From positions 1 through 64,000 of the forward strand of contig ONTT01000008.1 in the NCBI GenBank assembly GCA_900320865.1: a stretch of 64,000 nt of DNA. The letters are read 5' to 3'. The notes beneath the pieces were generated by a model. The model had not been told where the DNA came from. It searched no databases and worked only from the letters and a program-made list of their open reading frames with translations. Source of the DNA: an uncultured Bacteroidales bacterium (GTDB lineage: Bacteria; Bacteroidota; Bacteroidia; Bacteroidales; Paludibacteraceae). Of the stretch, positions 16,954-26,555 are shown piece by piece (the stretch's first letter is position 1; each line of letters starts with the position of its first letter). Both the position numbers and the translations under genes were made by a program.

Positions 16954-18594
16954 ATGACTGAATTTAAGTATGCACCGATGTTTCAACTTGGTAAGGATGA
17001 AACGGAGTATTATCTGCTGACTAAAGACTATGTTTCGGTCAGCGAGTTTGAAGGACACGAGATTCTGAAAGTGGCCCCGGAGGCGCTGACGCTGATGGCG
17101 CAGCAGGCTTTCCATGACGTGAGTTTCATGCTGCGTCGCTCGCATAACGAGCAGGTGGCAAAGATCTTGCGTGACCCGGAGGCTTCTGCCAACGACAAAT
17201 ATGTAGCGCTGACTTTCCTGCGTAATGCCGAAGTGGCTTGCAAGGGTCAACTGCCGCTGTGTCAGGATACAGGTACGGCGATCATCCACGGTGAGAAAGG
17301 ACAACAGGTGTGGACGGGCTTTGAAGACGAGGAAGCCCTCAGCCGCGGTGTGTTCAACACTTACACCGAGTGCAATCTGCGTTACTCGCAGAACGCTCCG
17401 CTAAACATGTACGACGAAGAGAACACCAAATGCAACCTTCCGGCGCAGATTGACCTGGAGGCTACTGAAGGCGCGGAGTATAAGTTCCTCTGCGTCACCA
17501 AAGGTGGCGGTTCGGCGAACAAAACCTATCTCTATCAGGAGACGAAAGCACGTATCCAGAACCCGGGTACTCTCATCCCCTTCCTCGTGGAGAAAATGAA
17601 GAGCCTTGGTACAGCGGCTTGCCCGCCGTATCATATCGCCATCGTGATCGGTGGTACTTCGGCTGAGAAGAACCTGTTGACCGTCAAATTGGCTTCGACC
17701 CATTTCTATGACAGTCTGCCTACTTCGGGCGATGAGACCGGACGTGCGTTCCGCGATATCGAGCTCGAGAAGCAGTTGCTGCAAGAGGCCTATAAGATCG
17801 GTCTGGGTGCTCAGTTCGGCGGTAAATACATGGCGCATGACGTGCGCGTCGTTCGTCTGCCGCGACATGGTGCTTCGTGTCCGATTGGTCTGGGTGTTTC
17901 GTGCTCTGCCGACCGAAACATCAAGTGTAAGATCAACAAAGACGGTATATGGATCGAGAAACTCGATAATAACCCTGCTTCCCTCATTCCGGAGGAGTTA
18001 CGTCAAGCCGGCGAAGGCGATGCCGTTCGTATCGACCTCAACCAGCCGATGAAGGATGTGTGTGCTATCCTGACAAAATATCCGATTGGTACGCGTCTGA
18101 GCCTCAACGGCACGATCATCGTGGGTCGTGATATCGCGCACGCCAAGATCAAAGCGCGTCTGGATGCCGGCGAACCGATGCCGGAGTACCTGAAGAACCA
18201 TCCGATCTACTATGCCGGTCCGGCGAAGACGCCTGCAGGCATGGCTTGCGGTTCAATGGGTCCGACGACGGCCGGTCGTATGGATCCGTACGTAGATGAG
18301 TTCCAGGACCATGGCGGTTCGCTCATCATGTTGGCGAAAGGTAACCGCTCTATCGACGTGACCAACGCGTGTCAGAAACATGGCGGTTTCTACCTCGGTT
18401 CCATCGGTGGTCCTGCAGCCATCTTGGCGCAGAACAACATCAAGTCCATCGAGTGCGTCGAGTACCCGGAACTGGGCATGGAGGCAATCTGGAAGATTGA
18501 AGTGGAGAACTTCCCGGCATTCATCCTTGTGGACGACAAAGGAAATGATTTCTTTAAGCAACTCAAACCCTGTGCGGGTTGCACAATTCTCTAA
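16954..18594 (+). CDS. fum: Fumarate hydratase, class I
   Basis: 546-residue [4Fe-4S] fumarase interconverting fumarate and malate. Cluster cysteines are expected in [11 protein letters not shown] and [14 protein letters not shown]; the N-terminal alpha domain and C-terminal beta domain ([51 protein letters not shown]) are fused as in FumA/FumB. The stop overlaps the next start (TAATG). Confidence 0.95.
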   Translation: MTEFKYAPMFQLGKDETEYYLLTKDYVSVSEFEGHEILKVAPEALTLMAQQAFHDVSFMLRRSHNEQVAKILRDPEASANDKYVALTFLRNAEVACKGQLPLCQDTGTAIIHGEKGQQVWTGFEDEEALSRGVFNTYTECNLRYSQNAPLNMYDEENTKCNLPAQIDLEATEGAEYKFLCVTKGGGSANKTYLYQETKARIQNPGTLIPFLVEKMKSLGTAACPPYHIAIVIGGTSAEKNLLTVKLASTHFYDSLPTSGDETGRAFRDIELEKQLLQEAYKIGLGAQFGGKYMAHDVRVVRLPRHGASCPIGLGVSCSADRNIKCKINKDGIWIEKLDNNPASLIPEELRQAGEGDAVRIDLNQPMKDVCAILTKYPIGTRLSLNGTIIVGRDIAHAKIKARLDAGEPMPEYLKNHPIYYAGPAKTPAGMACGSMGPTTAGRMDPYVDEFQDHGGSLIMLAKGNRSIDVTNACQKHGGFYLGSIGGPAAILAQNNIKSIECVEYPELGMEAIWKIEVENFPAFILVDDKGNDFFKQLKPCAGCTIL

Positions 18595-19403
18595 TGGCAA
18601 ATAAAAGACGTAAATATAGGTTAGCGATGCTGGACGACACCACGCTGCGCGAAGTGTTTCACTTTCGTGTCAGTCTCTTGGGTGCCGTCAGCGTCATTAC
18701 CATTTCCATCATTGCCTTGATCGTACTGCTGTCCGTACTGATCGTCTATACGCCGATTCGTAATATCTTACCCGGATATAGCGCCAGTTTACGCCAACAA
18801 CTCATCGATGAGTCTGCACGGGTGGATTCGTTGCAAGCCGATCTTCGTTTGCAGCGTCAGTACTTGGATGTCATCAAAGCCCTCACGGCCGGAGATATCC
18901 AGTCCGATAGCGTGCAGAGTCTGGATTCGTTGCAGCGTGTAGAGAAAGTGCAAATCGTATCGCAGCCCAACGAAGCGACAGAAGCGTTCATGGCGCAGTA
19001 CGAGCAGAAAGAGCGCGATCGTTTGATGCTCTTCTCCTCTACCGCTCCGCGTTTTGTGCGCCAACTCTATCGTCCGGTGCGAGGTATCATTGTTGCTTCG
19101 CCCCGTCCCGACCACCATGTGTATGGTGTCACGGTGCATGCAGCGAAGAACGAGACCGTGGTGGCTACTACGCGGGGTACCTTGGTGTCGGTAGAACGAC
19201 TCATGGATGATACCTATGCAGTAACCCTGCAGCATGGCGACATGATGACCTCTTATCGCCATGTAGGACATGTGCTCAAACCGCAAGGCGCGAAAGTGGA
19301 GGCCGGTGAGTCCATCGGACTCATGGACGGAGAGCATGACTTGGTTGTCGAACTATGGGATGCGGGTCAGTTTGTGAACCCCGAGGAGGTAATTGTATGG
19401 TGA
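18594..19403 (+). CDS. Degenerate LytM/M23-like membrane protein
   Basis: 269 residues. One N-terminal membrane helix (about 32-54), a coiled-coil segment (DSLQADLRLQRQYLDVI), then a C-terminal LytM fold: PVRGIIVASPRPDHHVYGVT, VVATTRGTLVSVER, ALQHGD-type MTSYRHVGHVLKPQGAKV, SIGLMDGEHDLVVELW. The zinc-peptidase motif H-x3-D is not seen (HHVYGVTV) and the second histidine of HxH is valine (EHDLV), so it is probably inactive, like EnvC/NlpD-type activators of cell-wall amidases. It lies between fum and dxr with overlaps on both sides. Confidence 0.75.
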   Translation: MANKRRKYRLAMLDDTTLREVFHFRVSLLGAVSVITISIIALIVLLSVLIVYTPIRNILPGYSASLRQQLIDESARVDSLQADLRLQRQYLDVIKALTAGDIQSDSVQSLDSLQRVEKVQIVSQPNEATEAFMAQYEQKERDRLMLFSSTAPRFVRQLYRPVRGIIVASPRPDHHVYGVTVHAAKNETVVATTRGTLVSVERLMDDTYAVTLQHGDMMTSYRHVGHVLKPQGAKVEAGESIGLMDGEHDLVVELWDAGQFVNPEEVIVW

Positions 19404-20557
19404 AGCAACTTTGTATCTTAGGTTCGACGGGTTCGATAGGTACCCAGACGCTGGATGTGGTACGTGCTTATCCGGAGCGCTATAGTGTGTATGCTCTCTG
19501 TGCGCACCGGAGCATCGATAAACTGGTAGAGCAAGCGTTGGAGTTTCATCCGGAAGTGGTATGTATCGCCGATGAGAGTCTGTATGAACCGCTGAAGGAA
19601 AGACTCTCTTCTCTCAACTGCAAAGTATGGGCCGGAGCGCAAGCTATTGCGGAAGTGGTCACGATGCCATCCATTGACATCGTGGTGGCTGCGATGGTGG
19701 GATATGCCGGTCTGCAACCGACGATCGAAGCCATCAAAGCCGGTAAGACGATCGCGCTCGCGAATAAAGAGACGCTTGTTGTGGCGGGAGAGATCATATG
19801 TGACTTAGCGCTCAAGCATCATACTCCTATCTTACCGGTCGATAGCGAACACAGCGCTATCTTCCAGAGCCTTGTCGGAGAAGACCGCAGCGAGATAGAG
19901 AAGATCCTGTTGACCGCCAGTGGAGGACCGTTCCGTACCTTCACGCTCGAGCAGATGAAGACCGTCACAGCGGCTGATGCACTTAAGCATCCGAACTGGG
20001 ATATGGGTGCGAAGATCACGATTGACTCCGCTTCCATGATGAATAAAGGTTTCGAGGTTATCGAAGCGAAATGGCTTTTCGGGGTGCCGGTAGAGAAGAT
20101 ACAAGTGTTGGTTCATCCGCAATCTATTGTACACTCTGCTGTGCAGTTCACGGATGGAGCTATCAAAGCGCAACTCGGTGCACCGGACATGCGGTTGCCA
20201 ATCCAATACGCCCTCTCGTTCCCAGAGCGACTGGCTAGTGACTTCCCTCGTGTTGATCTCTTTGCATTAAAGGACCTGACCTTCGAACAACCCGATCTAA
20301 ACCGCTTCCCGAACTTAGGCTTGGCGTACGACGCTATGCGTCGCGGAGGAAATATCCCGTGCGTCCTCAATGCAGCGAACGAAGTGGTGAACCTTGCTTT
20401 TCGCGAAGGACGATGCGGGTTCTTGCAGATGAGTGAGGTCATTGCCGACACGATGGCCAAAGCTACCTTCATTGCCAAACCGACCTATGAGGATTACGTT
20501 GAGAGCGATTCGTCTGCTCGCCGAATCGCAGTTGAAAGTTTAAAGTTTAAAGTATAA
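19397..20557 (+). CDS. dxr: 1-deoxy-D-xylulose 5-phosphate reductoisomerase
   Basis: 386-residue NADPH enzyme making methylerythritol phosphate in isoprenoid synthesis. Motifs: ILGSTGSIGTQTLDVV, IALANKETLVVAG, ILPVDSEHSAIFQSL, LTASGGPFR, HPNWDMGAKITIDSASMMNK, LVHPQSIVHSAVQF. The start overlaps the preceding gene by 7 bp. The last eight codons (ESLKFKV and stop) are written by a 7-bp repeat array, so the natural C terminus has been replaced or extended by the array. Confidence 0.96.
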   Translation: MVKQLCILGSTGSIGTQTLDVVRAYPERYSVYALCAHRSIDKLVEQALEFHPEVVCIADESLYEPLKERLSSLNCKVWAGAQAIAEVVTMPSIDIVVAAMVGYAGLQPTIEAIKAGKTIALANKETLVVAGEIICDLALKHHTPILPVDSEHSAIFQSLVGEDRSEIEKILLTASGGPFRTFTLEQMKTVTAADALKHPNWDMGAKITIDSASMMNKGFEVIEAKWLFGVPVEKIQVLVHPQSIVHSAVQFTDGAIKAQLGAPDMRLPIQYALSFPERLASDFPRVDLFALKDLTFEQPDLNRFPNLGLAYDAMRRGGNIPCVLNAANEVVNLAFREGRCGFLQMSEVIADTMAKATFIAKPTYEDYVESDSSARRIAVESLKFKV

Positions 20558-20564
20558 AGATTAA
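20530..20564 (+). repeat. 7-bp array at the dxr/rseP junction
   Basis: Units AGTTGAA, AGTTTAA, AGTTTAA, AGTATAA, AGATTAA. The dxr stop is in unit 4, and the rseP ATG follows the array by 4 bp. Confidence 0.88.
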
Positions 20565-20568
20565 AGAG

Positions 20569-21993
20569 ATGATTCAAGCAATTCAATTGATACTCGCCCT
20601 TTCTTTTTTGGTGTTGATTCACGAGTTGGGACACTTCACCTTTGCACGTATCTTCAAGGTGCGTGTCGAGAAATTCTATCTCTTCTTCAACCCCTGGATT
20701 AGTATCGTCCGGTTTAAGAAGTTCAACGGGAAATGGCATGTGAAATTCTTTGCGAAGAACGAAGATGAAGAGTGGGCAAAGTACCCGGATAACACGGAGT
20801 GGGGTATAGGATGGCTTCCTTTTGGAGGCTATTGCGCGATCGGTGGCATGGTCGATGAGACGCATAAAACAGAAGATCTGTCTGCCGAACCGCAACCTTG
20901 GGAGTTTCGGTCCAAACCGGCATGGCAGCGCCTGCTGATCATCCTCGGAGGTATCCTCGTGAACTTCATCGGTGCCCTTGTTATTTTTATCATGCTCCTC
21001 TGGCAGTGGGGCCAGGATACCCTTCCGCTCCGTAACATAGACTCGGGATTCTATTACTCCGAACTCATGCTCAACGAAGGATTTGAGCAGCAGGATAAAA
21101 TCCTCTTTATCAATGGAGAAGAACCGGAGGATCTGAGCGAAGTGGTCAAGTGGTTGATTATCGAAGGCAAGAAAGACGTAACGGTGCAACGTGGAGCCGA
21201 TACGCTTACGCTCACCATGTCGGATGACCTGGGTACGCGCTATCTCGCGCAGCAGAACGAGTTCGATAAAACGGAGCGTGAGAAGAAACGTGCAGACGGC
21301 ACCTATACCAAGCGGCATTTCCAACTGCTCTCGTATTGGATCCCTTGTGTGGTAGACACGGTCTTCCCGGACAACGCTGCGGCTTTTGCAGGCATGCAGA
21401 AAGGGGATAGCATCGTATCCATCAACGGTGTCGCGACGCCCTGCAATGAACTGATGAATCAGGAGTTGCGCAAGCATGCGTGCGACTCGATCACCATCGC
21501 GTATTATCGGGACGGTGAGTTGTGTTCCGCCAGTGCGTTCTTGGGCGACAGAGGTACGTTAGGCGTAGCGATGCACATGGACTTCCGCTTTGAGCATCAG
21601 GATTATACGTTCCTGCAGTCTATTCCGGCGGGCATTCAATACGGATGGAATATCTTAGTGGTGTATGTGAAGCAGTTCCGCCTCGTCTTTACCAAAGAAG
21701 GAGCACAATCGGTTGGTGGCTTCGGTGCCATCGGTTCTATGTTCCCCTCGCGATGGAGTTGGGCGGCTTTCTGGGAAATGACAGCTTTCCTGAGCATCAT
21801 TCTGGCCTTCATGAACTTCCTGCCGATCCCGGCACTCGACGGAGGATATATCCTCTTCCTGTTGGTCGAAATGATCACGCGCCGCAAACCCAGCGATAAG
21901 TTCCTGGAGATAGCAAACGAAGTAGGTTTCTGGCTCTTGTTGGCACTCCTGATCTTCGCAAATGGCAACGATATCTTAAAACTATTCTTCTAA
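20569..21993 (+). CDS. rseP: Site-2 membrane metalloprotease RseP
   Basis: 474-residue M50 intramembrane protease. The zinc motif HELGH is at residues 18-22 in the first helix; the second active-site motif is in FLPIPALDGGYILF near the C terminus. Two PDZ domains lie between (KILFINGEEPEDLSEVV and QKGDSIVSINGVATPCNEL). RseP cuts anti-sigma factors and remnant signal peptides. dxr-rseP adjacency is common in many bacteria. Confidence 0.94.
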   Translation: MIQAIQLILALSFLVLIHELGHFTFARIFKVRVEKFYLFFNPWISIVRFKKFNGKWHVKFFAKNEDEEWAKYPDNTEWGIGWLPFGGYCAIGGMVDETHKTEDLSAEPQPWEFRSKPAWQRLLIILGGILVNFIGALVIFIMLLWQWGQDTLPLRNIDSGFYYSELMLNEGFEQQDKILFINGEEPEDLSEVVKWLIIEGKKDVTVQRGADTLTLTMSDDLGTRYLAQQNEFDKTEREKKRADGTYTKRHFQLLSYWIPCVVDTVFPDNAAAFAGMQKGDSIVSINGVATPCNELMNQELRKHACDSITIAYYRDGELCSASAFLGDRGTLGVAMHMDFRFEHQDYTFLQSIPAGIQYGWNILVVYVKQFRLVFTKEGAQSVGGFGAIGSMFPSRWSWAAFWEMTAFLSIILAFMNFLPIPALDGGYILFLLVEMITRRKPSDKFLEIANEVGFWLLLALLIFANGNDILKLFF

Positions 21994-22029
21994 AAACTAA
22001 AATCCCAATTATTTTCCCAAGTCGGAAAT

Positions 22030-22060
22030 TTGGCACTGTCGCAAAAATGCACTACTTTTG
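22030..22060 (+). promoter_or_regulatory. Promoter of the TonB-receptor operon
   Basis: TTG 22030-22032, 20-bp spacer, TACTTTTG 22053-22060. It lacks the CATATATC extension. Confidence 0.8.
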
Positions 22061-22081
22061 CATCGTCAAACAAAATGAAGC

Positions 22082-24523
22082 ATGACAATGAAAAGATCAA
22101 TCACAATTATTGCGCTCTTCCTGCCTCTGCTGCTGTGGGCTAAGAACCCCACGGTCAGCGGATACGTCACGGACGTGCAGACAGGAGAGCGACTCATTGG
22201 TGCGACGGTGCAGGACATGCGTTCGGGTGTGGGAACAGTAACGAACGTCAACGGCTTCTATTCGCTGACCATACCATCCGATACCATCCAACTCCAAGCC
22301 GGATATGTTGGCTACGACCGAACGCTGTCGGAGGCATTTATGTTGGATGCGGATACGCTTGTTGAGATGATGTTGGTTTCTGCTACGGTGCTTGAGGAAG
22401 TGGTGGTGGAAGCTGGACATTCGGTCTCGGGAACGCATTCCGTACAGATGTCTGCTGTCGAGGTTCCCATTTCGCAAATCAAGGGCATCCCTGCTATCGG
22501 AGGCGAAGTGGACGTCCTTAAGGCGATTCAGTTATTGCCCGGTGTCCAGTCTGGGGCGGAAGGTTCTGCCGGACTGTATGTACGTGGCGGAGGACCGGAT
22601 GAGAACCTGATTCTGCTCGATGGGGTGCCGCTCTATTCAGTCAACCATATGCTGGGATTTTTCTCCGTTTTCAATGCCGATGCAATAAAGAACGTGACGC
22701 TATACGAAGGCAATTTCCCTGCGCGCTATGGCGGAAGACTTTCTTCTATCATTGACGTAAGACAAAAAGACGGAGATGCCTATGGCCACCATGGCAACCT
22801 TACCGTCGGATTGGTTTCTACTAAGTTGAGTGTCGAAGGACCCCTTTACTGGACAAAAGACGAATGGCGCAAATACCGCAACAAAGAGGCCGTCAAAGGA
22901 CAAACTACATTCAATATCTCTGCGCGTAGAACGCTGTACGATCTTTTCATTGCTCCTATTGCTGCGATTGTCTCCTCTAGAGAGAGCAACGGAGAACAAG
23001 TTGCAACGGCGGGCTATTATTTCTATGACCTCAATGCAAAACTGACTCATACCTTCTCCGAAAACGACAAACTCAGCGGTTCGTTTTATATGGGGGACGA
23101 TGTGATCTATGCGCGAATCAAACAAAACGAATCCGCTTCTGCCGGCTCTGATGTCGGGTTTATGAGAATGCGTTACAATTGGGGAAACCTTTTTGCGGCG
23201 GCGAATTATGAACATCGTTTTAACGGACGGATGTATAATACCTCCCAAATCAGTTATACCCGTTATAAATACAAACTCGGGCTGACAGAAGAAGTGGATA
23301 GCAAAGCGGCCAAAGAGCATATCGAAGTAGGGATGGATTATAACTCCTATATCATGGATCTCATGGCGCAAACCAATTTTGAGTGGCGCCCGAATAATAA
23401 GCATGAGGTCCATTTTGGCGGTAACTATACCTTCCATACCTTTCGTCCGCAGGTAGGACGCGTGCAGGCTTCTCAAAAAACGGACAGTACGTCGATGACC
23501 ATTGATTCCACCTTTTCCATAGGAGGGACCAATTATGCCCATGAAGCGAATGTGTATATCGAGGATACCTATACGCCATGTTCATGGTTCAAACTCAATG
23601 TCGGTCTTCATGCCGCGCTTTTTCATACCGACAACACTACGTATCCTTCCATTGAACCACGTGTGGGTATGAGGTTCCTGCCGCACAAGGATGTGGCAAT
23701 CAAGATGAGTTATGCCTATATGAGCCAATACGTGCATATGCTCTCCAATTCTTCTGTATCTCTTCCCACTGATCTCTGGGTGCCTGTGACGGCGAAGATT
23801 CCTCCGATGCACTCGATGCAGGCTGCAATTGGAATCACCTATAATGTCCTTAATCAAGTCGAATTGTCGGTAGAGGGCTACTACAAACGGATGATCAACC
23901 TCTTGGAATACAAGGACGGTGCTTCCTATATGACCAGCAAGAACTGGCAGGAACTGGTCTGCGTCGGAGACGGTTGGAGTTACGGAGTACAGTTTCTCGC
24001 GCAGCGTAAGGTCGGGCCTGTTACTGGATGGATCGGCTACACTTGGTCGCGGACGATGCGCCAGTTCAACCGCGAGGGACAGGTCATCAACTATGGCAAA
24101 CCCTTCCATGCCAAATACGACCGTGAGCACGACCTCAGTGTCACGCTCCAATACCAAATAAACAAGAAATGGGAAGTGGCTGCAACCTTTATCTATGGAA
24201 CAGGTACGCGAGGTACACTTCCGCTGCAAACCGCTTCGGACTACCTTTTTTATAATGGCTGGACTTCTAATCGCACTGTGAATGTTCCGATAGTAGAGGA
24301 GAGAAATAACTACAAAATGCCCGATTACCACCGCTTGGATCTGGGAGCCACATGCCACCTCCCCGATAAAAAGCATAAAGGCTTTGAACATATAGTAAAT
24401 ATGTCCGTCTATAACGCCTATTGTAATTTTAACCCCTTTCTGGTGTATGTGAAAGGAAGTAATTTGTATAAATTAAGCCTTTTCCCGATTTTACCCAGTG
24501 TAAGTTACACATTTAAGTTCTAA
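22082..24523 (+). CDS. TonB-dependent outer-membrane receptor
   Basis: 813 residues; signal peptide (SITIIALFLPLLLWA), then a carboxypeptidase-regulatory-like domain (TVSGYVTDVQTGERLIGATV, TNVNGFYSLTIP), a plug domain (VDVLKAIQLLPGVQSG, YVRGGGPDENLILLDGVPLY, YEGNFPARYGGRLSSIIDV) and a 22-strand barrel ending in SVSYTFKF. The GTRGTLP-type motif near the end is common in receptors paired with DUF4249 proteins. An ATG two codons downstream is an equal start candidate. Substrate not predictable. It would be energised by the ExbBD-TonB system at 5417-7368. Confidence 0.93.
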   Translation: MTMKRSITIIALFLPLLLWAKNPTVSGYVTDVQTGERLIGATVQDMRSGVGTVTNVNGFYSLTIPSDTIQLQAGYVGYDRTLSEAFMLDADTLVEMMLVSATVLEEVVVEAGHSVSGTHSVQMSAVEVPISQIKGIPAIGGEVDVLKAIQLLPGVQSGAEGSAGLYVRGGGPDENLILLDGVPLYSVNHMLGFFSVFNADAIKNVTLYEGNFPARYGGRLSSIIDVRQKDGDAYGHHGNLTVGLVSTKLSVEGPLYWTKDEWRKYRNKEAVKGQTTFNISARRTLYDLFIAPIAAIVSSRESNGEQVATAGYYFYDLNAKLTHTFSENDKLSGSFYMGDDVIYARIKQNESASAGSDVGFMRMRYNWGNLFAAANYEHRFNGRMYNTSQISYTRYKYKLGLTEEVDSKAAKEHIEVGMDYNSYIMDLMAQTNFEWRPNNKHEVHFGGNYTFHTFRPQVGRVQASQKTDSTSMTIDSTFSIGGTNYAHEANVYIEDTYTPCSWFKLNVGLHAALFHTDNTTYPSIEPRVGMRFLPHKDVAIKMSYAYMSQYVHMLSNSSVSLPTDLWVPVTAKIPPMHSMQAAIGITYNVLNQVELSVEGYYKRMINLLEYKDGASYMTSKNWQELVCVGDGWSYGVQFLAQRKVGPVTGWIGYTWSRTMRQFNREGQVINYGKPFHAKYDREHDLSVTLQYQINKKWEVAATFIYGTGTRGTLPLQTASDYLFYNGWTSNRTVNVPIVEERNNYKMPDYHRLDLGATCHLPDKKHKGFEHIVNMSVYNAYCNFNPFLVYVKGSNLYKLSLFPILPSVSYTFKF

Positions 24524-24528
24524 TTCTA

Positions 24529-25533
24529 ATGAAACGATTGGTATTATATATAATTGGTTTGTTACTCGTCTGTACATCATGTGAGCGCCGCATTGAATAC
24601 AATGGGGAAATAGCGCAACCGCGGTTAGTTATGCAGGCTGAGGTAGGAGAGGGAGACACGATAGTTCGAGTCTATGTCTCACGCTCCAGATTCTTCTTGG
24701 AGAGCGGTTCCGATCTCCCCGATGATTATCTGATGCCGGACGCCCTGACGGAATTACAGCGTGAAGGGGGAGAATGGCAGACAATGAAATGGTCCCCAGC
24801 GGACAAAGCGTTTGTTTTAAAGGTAAGTCCGCTCCAAGTGGGAGAGACCATTCGCGTGCGCGCTTCCCATCCGGACTACACCTCCATTGCTGCGGAGCAA
24901 AAAGTAGTGTATAAACCCTTATGCTTGGTTCAGTTCTATAACGGACAAGAAAATACATTGATGTACAATAAACATAAGCGATATATCGTACTGAATATGC
25001 TGCTCCAAAACTATATCTTGACGGATGATGTCACGTTGGGATTCTGCGTAACATGCCAATATTCACTCATGCGGAAAACATTACCTCCTGATATAAAGCT
25101 TATTACTTCTTCCTATCTGCAGTCCTTTGATGAGATATTCGCTTCAGCCGATAATATGTATTCCAGCGAGGTGGGATTTAATTCGCGCTTTGAATTGTTT
25201 CTTATGCCCGGATACCCCAATGCGAAACTTACGGAACTGCGTATTCCTCTTTTCGGTCCTGCGAATTGGGAGGATTATGAATTGTCGGTCGAGGAATTAC
25301 ATATCAGATTTAGTGCGCATAATGAAGATTCTTATTTGTACCGCAAATCAATGTATGCGGCTCTTGAATCGGGGAGAGGGGATGGACCCGATATCGGCGC
25401 GGTGATGAATGATATGTTGGGCTCGGAAGAACCGGTGCAAATATATACCAATATTGCGAACGGATATGGTATCTTTGCAGCATGCTCCAGATATAGTATT
25501 GATCTTAAAAACCTGAAATTAGTAGAATATTAA
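24529..25533 (+). CDS. DUF4249 lipoprotein
   Basis: 334 residues with a lipoprotein signal (YIIGLLLVCTSCERRIEY; lipidated cysteine in TSC). The DUF4249 pattern is visible in PRLVMQAEVGEGDTIVRVYV, TIRVRASHPDYTSIAAEQ and the beta-sandwich body. DUF4249 lipoproteins are encoded directly downstream of a TonB receptor, as here (5-bp gap), and probably form a surface component of the same uptake system. Confidence 0.88.
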   Translation: MKRLVLYIIGLLLVCTSCERRIEYNGEIAQPRLVMQAEVGEGDTIVRVYVSRSRFFLESGSDLPDDYLMPDALTELQREGGEWQTMKWSPADKAFVLKVSPLQVGETIRVRASHPDYTSIAAEQKVVYKPLCLVQFYNGQENTLMYNKHKRYIVLNMLLQNYILTDDVTLGFCVTCQYSLMRKTLPPDIKLITSSYLQSFDEIFASADNMYSSEVGFNSRFELFLMPGYPNAKLTELRIPLFGPANWEDYELSVEELHIRFSAHNEDSYLYRKSMYAALESGRGDGPDIGAVMNDMLGSEEPVQIYTNIANGYGIFAACSRYSIDLKNLKLVEY

Positions 25534-25542
25534 CATACGAAT

Positions 25543-26058
25543 ATGGATTATTTTGTACATGAGTCGTCCTACGTGGACGAAGGTTGCCAAATAGGAAAAG
25601 GCACCAAAATCTGGCATTTTAGCCATATTATGTCCGGATGTACAATCGGAGAGGACTGCAACATAGGCCAGAATGTCGTCATCTCGCCCGATGTGGTACT
25701 TGGACGTAACTGTAAGATCCAAAATAACGTTTCCGTTTATACCGGCGTGCGTTGCGAGGACGATGTGTTCCTCGGACCTTCAATGGTCTTTACCAATGTC
25801 ATCAACCCGCGTGCTGCCGTCAGCCGAAAAGACGAATATCGGCCTACCATCCTTAAACGTGGTGTCTCCGTCGGGGCAAACGCCACTATCGTCTGCGGCC
25901 ATACGCTTGGCGAATACTGCCTCATCGGCGCCGGTTCGGTCGTTACAAAAGATGTACCTCCTTACGCCCTAATGGTCGGAAATCCTGCCAAACAAATCGG
26001 CTGGGTGAATGCCCACGGCGATAAATGTGCCTCCCTCGAAGAAGCCAAAAACTCATAA
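25543..26058 (+). CDS. Hexapeptide-repeat N-acetyltransferase (WbpD-like)
   Basis: 171-residue left-handed beta-helix enzyme. Hexapeptide turns run from CQIGKGTKIWHFSHIMSGC to IVCGHTLGEYCLIGAGSVVT, with the C-terminal YALMVGNPAKQIGWV typical of UDP-2-acetamido-3-amino-sugar N-acetyltransferases of O-antigen pathways. No other sugar-nucleotide genes are nearby, so its pathway partners must be elsewhere. Ten bp after the DUF4249 gene. Confidence 0.85.
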   Translation: MDYFVHESSYVDEGCQIGKGTKIWHFSHIMSGCTIGEDCNIGQNVVISPDVVLGRNCKIQNNVSVYTGVRCEDDVFLGPSMVFTNVINPRAAVSRKDEYRPTILKRGVSVGANATIVCGHTLGEYCLIGAGSVVTKDVPPYALMVGNPAKQIGWVNAHGDKCASLEEAKNS

Positions 26059-26095
26059 ATCATAAATCAAAAATCAAAAATCATAAATCATAAAT
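26054..26095 (+). repeat. 7-bp array between acetyltransferase and DUF4293 genes
   Basis: Six units: CATAAAT, CATAAAT, CAAAAAT, CAAAAAT, CATAAAT, CATAAAT. The acetyltransferase stop codon is in unit 1; the next ATG is 8 bp after the array. Confidence 0.9.
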
Positions 26096-26102
26096 ATTAC
26101 GT

Positions 26103-26555
26103 ATGATACAGCGAATTCAAACAATTTATTTATTGGCCGTAGTGGCATTGGGTATAGCCCTGATATGGCTTCCCGTAGTGGAGTTTGTAACACCGGAAGA
26201 AGCCTCGGAATTGCAAATCTGGGAGATGACCGCCATAGGGGGAGTGCCCTTGCAGGGACTTTGGGGATTGTTGGTAGCAACCTTGCTGATTCCGGCGCTT
26301 GCACTCGTGGATATCTTTTTGTTCAAAAAACGTATCCTTCAGGCGCGTTTGAATATCTTCACCGCTATGCTTTGTCTGGGCTATTATGGAGTGCTGGCGA
26401 TCTATGTATGGCAGGCTAAACTGGCTTTAGGCGTAGATTGGCATATCATGCCTTGGGCTTCTTTCCCGCTCGTATGTTTTGTATTAACCATCATGGCTAC
26501 CCGCCGAATTCTCAAAGATGAGGCACTCGTGCGTGCGGCCGATAGAATCCGATGA
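26103..26555 (+). CDS. DUF4293 membrane protein
   Basis: 150 residues, four predicted membrane helices (around 7-27, 50-72, 80-100 and 115-135). The opening MIQRIQTIYLLAVVAL is the DUF4293 signature. Bacteroidota-specific, function unknown. Its stop overlaps the mscS start (ATGA). Confidence 0.85.
   Translation: MIQRIQTIYLLAVVALGIALIWLPVVEFVTPEEASELQIWEMTAIGGVPLQGLWGLLVATLLIPALALVDIFLFKKRILQARLNIFTAMLCLGYYGVLAIYVWQAKLALGVDWHIMPWASFPLVCFVLTIMATRRILKDEALVRAADRIR

Noticed and set aside
22700..24391. Two long minus-strand frames under the TonB receptor
   Set aside because: The receptor is unambiguous on the plus strand; the antisense frames lack start signals and motifs.
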